Shown in pieces: positions 19,542-27,324 of a DNA stretch of 64,000 bases. The DNA comes from Alloalcanivorax mobilis (GTDB taxonomy: Bacteria; Pseudomonadota; Gammaproteobacteria; Pseudomonadales; Alcanivoracaceae), in the NCBI RefSeq assembly GCF_002864685.1, contig NZ_NMQZ01000007.1:62001-126000 (forward strand). Reading direction: 5' to 3'. A program made the translations under genes and the position numbers. Under the pieces are notes generated by a model. The model was not told where the DNA came from. It ran no database searches and was given only the letters and a program-made list of their open reading frames with translations. Position 1 is the first letter of the stretch. The number at the start of each line of letters is the position of its first letter.

Positions 19542-20240
19542 CTACTGCGACGCAGCGCGCGGCGGGCGAATGCTGAAACCCACACCGGGCAGGGTTTCCA
19601 AAAGTGCGTTCGCAAAGGGCTTGTCAACGGCTTTGCGCAGGTTATACAAGTGGCTGCGCAGTGCATCGGAATCCGGCACCAGGTCTCCCCACAACTCCTG
19701 TTCGAGCTGATCACGGCTGACGACCTTGGGCGATTCGCGCATCAAAATTCGTAAAATCCTGAACGCGGTGGGGGAAAGCTTGAGAATCTGGCCCTGGCGA
19801 CGGACCTCCTGACGGGCCGGATCGAGCTCCAGATCGTCCACCTTGAGCATATTCGGAGCGACTTCGCGGCGCTCGCGGCGCACCAGCGCTCGCACCCGTG
19901 CCACCAGCTCCGGCAGCGCGAAGGGCTTGACGATGTAATCGTCGCCGCCGCGGGCGAAGCCCTCGAGCTTGTCATCCAGCTGATCGCGGGCGGTCATGAA
20001 AATCACCGGGGTGTCCACGGCCAGATCCTTGCGCAGGTACTCACAGAAGGTATAGCCGTCTTCCCCGGGCAGCATGACATCGAGCACCAGGATGTCGTAG
20101 TGATGCTCCTGCACCAGGGAGCGCGCCAGGGTGGTGTCACTGGCGTAATCCACCAGGGCGCCTTCCTGTTCCAGAAACTCGACCACGGTTTGCGCCAGTT
20201 GTCGGTGATCTTCGACCAGCAGTACGGAGAGGTTTTTCAC
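19542..20240 (-). CDS. OmpR-family response regulator
   Basis: 232 residues: receiver with E10/D11 and phospho-acceptor D54 in ILVLDVMLPGEDG, then a winged-helix domain (KLSPTAFRILRILMRESPKVV, ending LLETLPGVGFSIRPPRA). The start is a GTG at 20240: AGGAGG stands seven bases upstream, whereas a further upstream start would have none. It is the nearest orphan regulator to the orphan kinase at 17270-18529 and may be its partner, although they are on opposite strands with one gene between them. Targets could include the lipid divergon. Confidence 0.9.
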   Translation of the reverse strand: MKNLSVLLVEDHRQLAQTVVEFLEQEGALVDYASDTTLARSLVQEHHYDILVLDVMLPGEDGYTFCEYLRKDLAVDTPVIFMTARDQLDDKLEGFARGGDDYIVKPFALPELVARVRALVRRERREVAPNMLKVDDLELDPARQEVRRQGQILKLSPTAFRILRILMRESPKVVSRDQLEQELWGDLVPDSDALRSHLYNLRKAVDKPFANALLETLPGVGFSIRPPRAASQ

Positions 20241-20294
20241 GGTCTGTCCTCCTATGATTGAGCGCATGGTGCGGCCGCACGCGTCAAGAAGCTG

Positions 20295-21674
20295 TCAATG
20301 ATCATCACGCCGACGCTGGAAGTAGTCCCGCGCGGCCTGATTAACCCGGGGCGCCAGCAACAGGCTGGCGGTCATCGTGGGGATCGCCATCAGGGCGTAC
20401 ATGCTGTCCAGCAGGCTCACCACCACGCTCAGCGACGCCACCGATCCGATCACCACCAGCAGCAGATAGAACCACACATAATGGTGTTGATGGCGGGCGC
20501 CGATCAGAAAGCCCAGGCACTTGCTGCCGTAGTACCAGAAAGTGAACACCGTGCTCAGGCTTAGAACGCTCACCAGCAGCGCCAGCAAAATGGCGCCGCT
20601 GTCGCCGAACAGGGCCGCGAACGCCGCGGCGGTCAGGCCGACGCCGTCTTCGCCGCCCTGTTGCCAGACGCCGCTGATAATGATCACCAGGGCGGTGCAG
20701 GTGCAGACGATCAGGGTGTCGATGATTGGCCCGAGCATCGCCACCAACCCTTCGCGCACCGGCTCGCTGGTGCGCGCGGCGCCGTGGGCCATGGCTTCGG
20801 TGCCGATCCCCGCTTCGTTGGAGAACGCCGCCCGCCGCACGCCGGTGATGATCATCGCGCCCACCGCCCCGCCGGCCGCGGCCTGGCCGGTGAACGCATC
20901 GCGCACGATCAGCGCCAGCGCCGGCAGAATGCGCTCCGCATGGCTGAACAGGGCGACCAGGGTGAGCAGCAAATAGCCGCCCACCATGGTCGGCACCAGG
21001 GCAGCGGTAACCCGCCCCAGGCGCGGCAGTTTGCCGGCCACCACGCACAGCACCACCGCCGCCAACAGCAGGCCGATCAGCAGATCGAACAGGAAATGGT
21101 CCTCGGCGCCGGTCCAGCCCGCCGGCACCGCCAGTACATCGCGGATCACCTGCACCAGTTGATTGATCTGAAAAATCGGCATGGTGCCGAGCAGGCCGGC
21201 GACGGCGAAGAAGTAGGCCAGTGGGCGCCAGTTTGGCCCCAGCCCTTCGCGGATGATGTACATAGGGCCACCTTGCAACACGCCCTCGCTGTCGCGGCCT
21301 CGGTACATCACCGCCAGGGTGCAGGTGTAGAACTTGGTGGCGATGCCGACCAGCGCGCTCATCCACATCCAGAAGATGGCGCCTGGCCCGCCGGCGCTGA
21401 TGGCCACCGCCACGCCGGCCACGTTGCCCATGCCAAGCGTGCCCGACAGCGCCGTGCTCAATGATTGCAGATGGGAGAGCTGGCCCTCGTCGCGCTGATC
21501 CGGCGGCGTCAGGATCAGCCGTACCCCTTGCCACAGGTGGCGATAGGGCAGCAGCCGTGAATAGAGCAGAAAGAACAGCCCGCCGCCCATCATCAGGACC
21601 ACCAAGGGCGGCCCCCAGAGCGTGCCGACCAGGGTCTTCAGGGCCTCGTCGAGGCGTTGGTAATAGTCGTCCAT
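20295..21674 (-). CDS. Alanine/glycine:cation symporter family protein
   Basis: 459 residues with about ten to eleven membrane helices. The AgcS family signatures are clear: SLSTALSGTLGMGNVAGVAVAI, GPGAIFWMWMSALVGIATKF, RRAAFSNEAGIGTEAMAHGAA and FTFWYYGSKCLGF. It imports small neutral amino acids with Na+ or H+ at the inner membrane. The ATG at 21674 was taken; a GTG immediately before it is possible, and no strong ribosome site is visible. The next gene upstream is the GlxA-type regulator, on the same strand with 55 bp between them. Confidence 0.93.
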   Translation of the reverse strand: MDDYYQRLDEALKTLVGTLWGPPLVVLMMGGGLFFLLYSRLLPYRHLWQGVRLILTPPDQRDEGQLSHLQSLSTALSGTLGMGNVAGVAVAISAGGPGAIFWMWMSALVGIATKFYTCTLAVMYRGRDSEGVLQGGPMYIIREGLGPNWRPLAYFFAVAGLLGTMPIFQINQLVQVIRDVLAVPAGWTGAEDHFLFDLLIGLLLAAVVLCVVAGKLPRLGRVTAALVPTMVGGYLLLTLVALFSHAERILPALALIVRDAFTGQAAAGGAVGAMIITGVRRAAFSNEAGIGTEAMAHGAARTSEPVREGLVAMLGPIIDTLIVCTCTALVIIISGVWQQGGEDGVGLTAAAFAALFGDSGAILLALLVSVLSLSTVFTFWYYGSKCLGFLIGARHQHHYVWFYLLLVVIGSVASLSVVVSLLDSMYALMAIPTMTASLLLAPRVNQAARDYFQRRRDDH

Positions 21675-21729
21675 CACGCCAGTGTGCGGATTGCGCCCGG
21701 GCGAGTCCAGGCGCCACCGGTGGCGCGGT

Positions 21730-22722
21730 TCAGTCGCGCAATGCGCCGACGCGGGTAAAGCGTTGGCGGTAATGGCTGGGCGACAGCCCGGTATGGCGCT
21801 TGAACAGCCGCGAGAAACTGCTTACGTCCTGATAGCCGACCTGCTCGGCGAGATGGCTGAGATTGACCGCGCCACGCTCGAGCATCTTACGCGAGGCTTC
21901 GATACGAACACGCTGTAAATACTGCAACGGCGGTTCGCCCAGTGCGCTGGTGAAGCGGCGCTGCAGTTGGCGAGGGCTCAGATGTACCTGGCCAGCCAGC
22001 TCGGCGAGCGTGGTGGCGTCGGCGTAGTTTTCATGCAGCCAGGCCTGAACCACCTGCACTTGATCGTCGTGGTGGTAGGTCTTGGCCGGCAATCCGGCGT
22101 AGACGCTTTGCGGGTCGTTGCGCACGTCGATGACAAACGCCTTGGCCAGCTCGCGGGCCATGTCGGCACCGCAGTAGCGCTCCACCAGCAAAATGGTGAG
22201 ATCACGCCAGGCGGTGCCGCCACCGGCGCAGAAGATGTTTTCATCGCGGGTGATCAGCTCGCGCTCGTCCAGATTGACCTGCGGGTAGCGTTGCCGGAAC
22301 AACGGGCTGAAGCCCCAGTGGGTGGTGGCCTTGCGGCCATCCAGCAGGCCCGCCTCGGCGAGCAGAAACGAGCCGGTGCAGTTGCTGGCCATGTCGGCGC
22401 CACCGGCGTGCAGGAAACGCAGCCATTCCAGGGTGTCCTGCTCTTGGGCGAGCACCTGGGTGATTTCATTGCCGATCGTGGGCACTACCACCAGATCGCA
22501 CTGATCGACCCGCTCGATGGCGTTGTCCACCGCGATGCGCATGCCGGCGGTGCAGCGCACCGGTTCACCGCCTCGGGACACCACCTGCACCTTGAACTGC
22601 CGGTTGAGCGGTTGCCCATGGATACGATTCCACGTCACCCCGGTGAGGTTGAGCAGATCCACCACCCCGGTGAGGGCCGAGGCGAACACGCCGTTAAAGG
22701 CTAAAACACTGACCTGATACAT
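21730..22722 (-). CDS. GlxA-type AraC-family transcriptional regulator
   Basis: 330 residues. The N-terminal DJ-1/PfpI-like domain (about 1-190) includes CTGSFLLAEAGLLDGRKATTHW, with the nucleophile-elbow cysteine seen in amidase-like regulators, and the C-terminal AraC domain reads LSPRQLQRRFTSALGEPPLQYLQRVRIEASRKML and VGYQDVSSFSRLFKRHTGLSPSHYRQRF. Such regulators often control amine, choline or amino-acid catabolism. The ATG at 22722 is preferred over a TTG four codons upstream. It lies just upstream of the amino-acid symporter gene on the same strand, which it may regulate (inference). Confidence 0.92.
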   Translation of the reverse strand: MYQVSVLAFNGVFASALTGVVDLLNLTGVTWNRIHGQPLNRQFKVQVVSRGGEPVRCTAGMRIAVDNAIERVDQCDLVVVPTIGNEITQVLAQEQDTLEWLRFLHAGGADMASNCTGSFLLAEAGLLDGRKATTHWGFSPLFRQRYPQVNLDERELITRDENIFCAGGGTAWRDLTILLVERYCGADMARELAKAFVIDVRNDPQSVYAGLPAKTYHHDDQVQVVQAWLHENYADATTLAELAGQVHLSPRQLQRRFTSALGEPPLQYLQRVRIEASRKMLERGAVNLSHLAEQVGYQDVSSFSRLFKRHTGLSPSHYRQRFTRVGALRD

Positions 22723-22855
22723 TGTTTGTCGCAAATCACCATGAATAAGTCATGGGCGACAATACCAGCCCGGCGAGACCTCTGCCATCATTACCGCCAT
22801 CGCCAACCGGATTCAGCGTTTTGCCGCCTTTATTAACGGTCTGCTGTCACCCGGG

Positions 22856-22998
22856 TTGGCCTCTGTACAGACCGCGCTGTATTAAACGGGCCCCGGCCCG
22901 TCTGAGTCGCATATCGTCATCAGGCTCGGGAGCCTGCTTCGGCAGGCAAGCTATGACGGTACTTCAAAGCCCTGCTCTTATGCGGGGCTTTTTTTTTG
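22856..22998 (+). ncRNA. Candidate small RNA with its own promoter and terminator
   Basis: A promoter-like TTGGCC (22856-22861) and TATTAA (22880-22885), 18-bp spacer, precede ACGGGCC/GGCCCGT (22886-22901), a GCCTGC-TTCG-GCAGGC tetraloop hairpin (22932-22947) and a strong intrinsic terminator (22966-22997: AAAGCCCTGC / GCGGGGCTTT, then nine T). No open reading frame of note ends at this terminator and no upstream gene points toward it. A transcript of roughly 105 nt from about 22892 is predicted. It was not recognised as a named RNA family. Confidence 0.5.
22966..22997 (+). terminator. Strong intrinsic terminator without an upstream gene
   Basis: A ten-pair stem AAAGCCCTGC/GCGGGGCTTT (one G-T pair) with a six-base loop runs straight into nine T. 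The nearest plus-strand gene upstream ends more than 4 kb away, so the terminator most likely ends a small transcript that starts within this intergenic region. Confidence 0.85.
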
Positions 22999-23072
22999 TT
23001 CTTCGCGGAACAGGGAACAGTTGATAGGGTGCCGGCATTGGGCTCGCTGAGCGGTGGCTGAGTTCTGAGGGT

Positions 23073-23188
23073 GAATCGAGGTCAAGGCGGGCCCGCCCGG
23101 GACACGCCACGAGCACGTCCATGTGGGCTCGGGTTTGGCCGTCCATGGCCAAACACGGGCCCGGGCGGGCCCACCTTGACCTCGATTC
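23073..23188. repeat. Long near-perfect palindrome with inner hairpin
   Basis: The 29-bp arms 23073-23101 and 23160-23188 (GAATCGAGGTCAAGG and complement at the outer ends) differ at one position. Between them lie GTCCATGTGGGCTCGGG and an inner stem TTTGGCC-GTCCAT-GGCCAAA (23134-23153). The layout matches the palindrome at 10804-10898, while the arm sequence differs completely and is compensated on both sides. It lies downstream of the candidate small RNA and just past the 3' end of cti. Confidence 0.75.
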
Positions 23189-23335
23189 GGTGCCACTAGA
23201 AACGTTCCGCGCCGCCCAGGGGGGCTTTGGAAAGAAACCGTTGAAAACGCCGGTGAACGGACGGACCGTGTCCGCGCCTGTCCCCTGTGCCCTGCTTCGC
23301 ATCCGCGGACAGCGATAATCACCACCGGCGTCCGG

Positions 23336-25690
23336 TCAAAGATTCTCGTAACGGTTGAGGTCCAGCGCCCCGGATTGAATCGGCTCATGCTGATCCAGGT
23401 AGCGGGTCGGGGCGTGGAAATAGCGCCAGAAATCCGCGGTGGTGCGGCGGATACCGAAGCGCGCGACGAGGTCGTTGAAGTCGTCGTCGTCCTGGGCGGC
23501 GGCCATGGCGGTAACGAAGGCATCCAGTTGCCCGCCGTCGACCCGGAACATGAAGTTGGGGTAGCTGGCCAGCACGCCGGGGTAGATGGTGATGGTGTCC
23601 TTTTCCGGCTGATAACGCAGCGATTCACCGAGCAGGAACGCCACGTTGGAGTGGGCCCGGTTGCGGAACAAGGTGTAGATCGCCAGTTCGCCGTCGTCGC
23701 CGCGCACCTGGATCAGGCTGACCTCCGGCAGGTGGTGGATCACCGGGAGCCGTGCGGCGGTCATCGAGGCGATACGGCTGAAGGCCTGGTCTGCTTGCTT
23801 TTCCAAGGCGCTGACGTGGTCCCGGTAGCAATGCTCGCCGGCGCAGCGGTTGATCGGATCGGGCCGGGCGTTGAGGTGCTGAAAGTGAGTCAGTAGGCCG
23901 GCGTTGAATTCATTCATCGGCGTCGTTGATTGGTAGCCGATGGAGGTGGGCGTGCGGGTGTCGACGCTGGCATAACTGACAAACAGTTTCAGTTTGCCGG
24001 TCTTTTGATACCAGCTGTCGAGCACTTTCTTGCGCGCCTTGGCGGGCAGGTAGCGCAGGGTGTTCTGCTCCGCGCCGTTGCGGATCAGGTCAAAATAAAG
24101 CCGCGTCTGCGCCTGGTGGGACACCGAGCCGAACACGTCGAAGTTGACCACCAGATTGTAGTAGGAGCGTTCGAACAGGGGGTAGTCCATCACCCAGGTG
24201 GTGAGCGGGTAATCGCCGATCAGACCCTGGCGCACCGAGGCGTTGTCGCGGTGACGCAGGATCGTCAGCAGGGCGTTGCTGTTGTCGCCGTCGCCGGCCC
24301 ACAGGCTTTCCCAGCCCGGGCCTTCGGGCTCCTGGCTGGCGTAGATCTGGTGGCGCCGGCGCAGGTATTGATTGCGCTCGTGGGTGTACTTGATCCACTG
24401 CGGGCCGAGCTTGAGCAGGCTGCCTTCCTGGCCGGGCAGACCCAGCAGGCCGGAGACCTCGGCGCGGTAGTCGCTGTCGGTGAGGTAGAGGTCGTGGTCG
24501 GGGTCCTGGAACACCGCCCAGAATTGATCGCGAATCACATCCGTGGCGATCTGGCCACGGCAGACCGGGCCGCGAATAAAGGTGCGCACGAAGTACTCGG
24601 CGTCGTCGAGCATGATCTGATAGCGCGCTTTCGCCGGCAAAGCGGCGAACGTGGTAAACGGGTTGGCCCGTTCGTCTTCGCCGTAGCCGGGCAGTTCATC
24701 CAGGCTCCAGGGCTCGGCGAAAAACAGCGTCTCGATGCGCGCGCGCTTGGCCTCCGTGAGTGCGTACGTAATGTGGGTTTTATGCACGATGGCGCCGCGC
24801 ACCGGCCGCAGGCGGTACCAGAAGTGTTCGCCGGGCGGGTCATTGGGGCGCACCGTGGCGACCGGTTTCACCGGCGTTCCCGGCGGCGTCAGCGAGCGTT
24901 CCAGTGTAAAGAAATGCGCTGGCCGTTCGCCGCTGCCATCGTCGAAATACAGGTGCGCCAGAAACAGATGCTCGAACACCCAGCGTGCCACCAGTTGCTG
25001 GCGTTTATCCGTGCGGTTGAGCCAGGTTTCCCAGGCACGGATGTGACGCTGCTCGCCCTTGCTCAAAGTGATGCCGCTGTCGCCCAGGGTGGCGCCCTGG
25101 TTGAGCCAATCCTCAATGGTGCTCAGTTCCTGATCGGTGAGCGGCGGCGTGCCCAGGGGCATGCCTTCGAGCGGATGATTTTTGATGTACTCGTCCATTT
25201 GCGCGGGCAACGGGCACACGTTTTCGCGGCCGATGCCCAGGGCGACGTCGTCGGGCAGCGGCTGGTCCGGCTCGAACGAGTGGGATTTTCCCAGCACCAG
25301 CATGCGATACAGCAGGCCCTGCTCCATGCCGGTGGTGCTGTCGATGACCGAAAAGAAGCCCTTATCGCGCCAGTCGGCGGTGCTCTGGGCGTCAACGAAC
25401 AGACGGGTGGGGGCGGCGGCCTCGGCGCGCTGCTTGTACACCGGGGTTTTGGCGGCGCCGCGGTCCAGCCCTTCCAGGGTTTCCAGCTTCAATTGGCAGG
25501 GGGCGTCGTAGCAGCCGTGGCAGGCAATGCACTTTTGTTCGAAGATCGGCCGCACGTTATTTTCAAACGTGAGCGCCGCTGGCGAGGCCTGGGGCGGGGC
25601 GGGAGTGGCCGCGCTTTCGTCGCAACCGCCAACCACTGGTGCGGTGGCAATAACAGCACCGAACAGCACGGCGCGCAGGTAGTGACGCAT
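23336..25690 (-). CDS. cti: Fatty acid cis/trans isomerase
   Basis: 784 residues. It converts cis-unsaturated acyl chains of membrane phospholipids into trans forms, a fast defence against solvents and heat in Pseudomonas and relatives. It is periplasmic: the N-terminus has a signal sequence with a lipobox-like VVGGC (Cys23), and a c-type heme motif C54-I-A-C57-H58 with the family extension GCYDAPCQLKL follows. The remaining 700 residues are typical of Cti (DPINRCAGEHCYRDHVSAL near the C-terminus). The start follows GGAGGGAACC. It stands alone, in a region with other membrane-lipid genes (13719-17267). Confidence 0.95.
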   Translation of the reverse strand: MRHYLRAVLFGAVIATAPVVGGCDESAATPAPPQASPAALTFENNVRPIFEQKCIACHGCYDAPCQLKLETLEGLDRGAAKTPVYKQRAEAAAPTRLFVDAQSTADWRDKGFFSVIDSTTGMEQGLLYRMLVLGKSHSFEPDQPLPDDVALGIGRENVCPLPAQMDEYIKNHPLEGMPLGTPPLTDQELSTIEDWLNQGATLGDSGITLSKGEQRHIRAWETWLNRTDKRQQLVARWVFEHLFLAHLYFDDGSGERPAHFFTLERSLTPPGTPVKPVATVRPNDPPGEHFWYRLRPVRGAIVHKTHITYALTEAKRARIETLFFAEPWSLDELPGYGEDERANPFTTFAALPAKARYQIMLDDAEYFVRTFIRGPVCRGQIATDVIRDQFWAVFQDPDHDLYLTDSDYRAEVSGLLGLPGQEGSLLKLGPQWIKYTHERNQYLRRRHQIYASQEPEGPGWESLWAGDGDNSNALLTILRHRDNASVRQGLIGDYPLTTWVMDYPLFERSYYNLVVNFDVFGSVSHQAQTRLYFDLIRNGAEQNTLRYLPAKARKKVLDSWYQKTGKLKLFVSYASVDTRTPTSIGYQSTTPMNEFNAGLLTHFQHLNARPDPINRCAGEHCYRDHVSALEKQADQAFSRIASMTAARLPVIHHLPEVSLIQVRGDDGELAIYTLFRNRAHSNVAFLLGESLRYQPEKDTITIYPGVLASYPNFMFRVDGGQLDAFVTAMAAAQDDDDFNDLVARFGIRRTTADFWRYFHAPTRYLDQHEPIQSGALDLNRYENL

Positions 25691-25816
25691 GGTTCCCTCC
25701 GGGACGAATACCTCGGACGCCCGGATCGATCCCCCAGAGCGTCATTCCAAGAGGGAAGTCTACCTGTGCCGGTCGGTTCGCTCCATGGCCTGGGATGCAA
25801 GTAGTGTGAACAGGCC

Positions 25817-26275
25817 CTAGAACATCGGCGTCATCGCGGCCGCCCAGGCGATCAGCAGCGCGAAAGCGGCGCCCGCGGTGAGCAGATGGCGCAGGTGCCG
25901 GTACCAGGTGGGCAGGGTTTCGAAGAACACCATCTGCTCGGTGCCCCACACGAACACCAGGCCGGCGGTGAGCATGGGCAGGGCGAACTCCACCGGCAGC
26001 ATCAGCGCGAACCAGCCCAGCAGGGCGGGTTTGATGCCAAACAGCAGGCTGCCAATGTGGTTGCGGGGTGTCGGGCTGGCGAGCGCGCGGCCCCAGTGCA
26101 CGGCGCCAAGAAAGGAAAGCACCACGGCGGCGTAGCCGGCCTCGGCGTGCAGTGCCCACGGCCGCAGATCGTCACGCCAGGCCAGGGCGGCGAGCGCGTA
26201 AAACGGAATCAGCCCGGCCACGCCCAGCAGGCGAGCGGTGAGGATATTACGGTGGGTAAAGCGGTCTTCGGACAC
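25817..26275 (-). CDS. DUF3429 membrane protein
   Basis: 152 residues with four to five membrane helices. The pattern LGVAGLIPFYALAAL near the start, then YAAVVLSFLGAVHWGRAL, matches the DUF3429 family, small inner-membrane proteins of unknown function common in proteobacteria. The start is a GTG at 26275 preceded by GGAGAAGG. It is followed on the same strand by cti, 126 bp away, which could mean shared expression but no overlap supports it. Confidence 0.82.
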   Translation of the reverse strand: MSEDRFTHRNILTARLLGVAGLIPFYALAALAWRDDLRPWALHAEAGYAAVVLSFLGAVHWGRALASPTPRNHIGSLLFGIKPALLGWFALMLPVEFALPMLTAGLVFVWGTEQMVFFETLPTWYRHLRHLLTAGAAFALLIAWAAAMTPMF

Positions 26276-26356
26276 CGGGTCCTTCTCCCCAGGGTTGGCA
26301 AGAACAGACTGTAGTCCTATTAAGGTGAAGACTCTGCCAACCTGTTCAACCCAGGG

Positions 26357-26836
26357 TCAGGGCAACGGAAAAGGCCGCAGCCGCTTGGGTAGATAAAGGG
26401 GGTGGGCGGGTTCGCCGGAACCATTGAGGCGCAGGCAATGCGGGTCCGGCAACAACGCACGCACCCGCGCGGCGCGATCCAGGTGGCGGCCGTGGTTGCC
26501 CCAGCCGGCCACCACCAGGCTGGCGCCGCCGGCCAGTTTGCGCAACCAGTGATCGTTGCGTGGGCCGATCGGATCGGCGGCGCTGAGCAGGTCTTGAGGG
26601 TAGGTCGCCCGATAGGCGAACAAATTGGCCACGCACAGCCCGGAATAGCCCCAGTCGCGGGCATAGCCGATGCAGCGGCGGATGGTGGGGTCATCACGGC
26701 GATGATCGGCGGTGGAGGGGTTCAGCGCCACCAGCAGCACATAGTCCTCGCCGTCAGCCCAGCGTCGCCACAGCGCGTACCGGTAGCGCCGGCAACGGGA
26801 GAAATTGGCGCCACGAACCAGAGTCGATGTTTGCAT
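26357..26836 (-). CDS. DUF1643 family protein
   Basis: 159 residues. The sequence shows the family hallmarks of DUF1643: RYRYALWRRW near the start, LLVALNPSTADHRRDDPTIRRCIGYARDWGYSG, VANLFAYRATYPQDL and GWGNHG. The family's function is unknown; the conserved ALNPSTA and WG segments suggest a nucleotide or base-binding fold related to uracil glycosylase-like proteins (inference). The ATG at 26836 begins MQTSTLVRGANFS; a longer upstream reading has basic low-complexity sequence and is rejected. Confidence 0.85.
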   Translation of the reverse strand: MQTSTLVRGANFSRCRRYRYALWRRWADGEDYVLLVALNPSTADHRRDDPTIRRCIGYARDWGYSGLCVANLFAYRATYPQDLLSAADPIGPRNDHWLRKLAGGASLVVAGWGNHGRHLDRAARVRALLPDPHCLRLNGSGEPAHPLYLPKRLRPFPLP

Positions 26837-27017
26837 GGCGCGAAGTATAAACGCTCGCCGCCGGGCCGCCACCCCGGCGCGGCGTGCCAGCGCGTCCGCG
26901 CATCGCCGCACCGGTATCGGTTTTGCGCGGATTTTACCAATGATTCCGATTGCCGCCTTGAAAATCGGGGCGCTGGAGCGCAACCCTGAGAGACCGCAAC
27001 GCGAAAGGAGTTCGTTT

Positions 27018-27230
27018 ATGTCCGCTCAAAACGTTTACAAGAAGCTGGAATTGGTCGGCTCATCCACCACCAGCATCGAAGAGGCGATTCACAATGCCAT
27101 TGATGCCGCCAGCGAGACGGTGAAAAACGTGGAGTGGTTCGAGGTGATGGAAACCCGTGGCCACGTGGAAGACGGCAAAGTCGCGCACTTCCAGGTGGTG
27201 GTTAAGGTCGGTTTCCGTATCGGTAAGTAA
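27018..27230 (+). CDS. Dodecin
   Basis: A 70-residue protein with the complete dodecin pattern: VYKKLELVGSSTTSIEEAIHNAI, then VKNVEWFEVMETRGHVEDGKV and FQVVVKVGFRI. Dodecins assemble into hollow 12-mers that store and protect flavins (FMN, riboflavin) in the cytoplasm; Trp39 in EWFEV is the flavin-stacking position. A strong GAAAGGAG lies ahead of the ATG. It is monocistronic, ending in a GCCCAGGC/GCCTGGGC hairpin at 27241-27262. Confidence 0.93.
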   Translation: MSAQNVYKKLELVGSSTTSIEEAIHNAIDAASETVKNVEWFEVMETRGHVEDGKVAHFQVVVKVGFRIGK

Positions 27231-27240
27231 GTCGGTCCGG

Positions 27241-27262
27241 CCCAGGCGGCCTCGCCTGGGCA
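27241..27262. terminator. Hairpin after the dodecin gene
   Basis: GCCCAGGC-GGCCTC-GCCTGGGC forms an eight-pair perfect stem 11 bp after the dodecin stop. There is no T-run, so it may stabilise the mRNA end more than terminate. Confidence 0.5.
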
Positions 27263-27324
27263 GCCCCAATTAGTGGGCGGTTCTCCCGCCAGGCCGGCCA
27301 TCGGCGGCGCCGTGGCGCCCCCGA

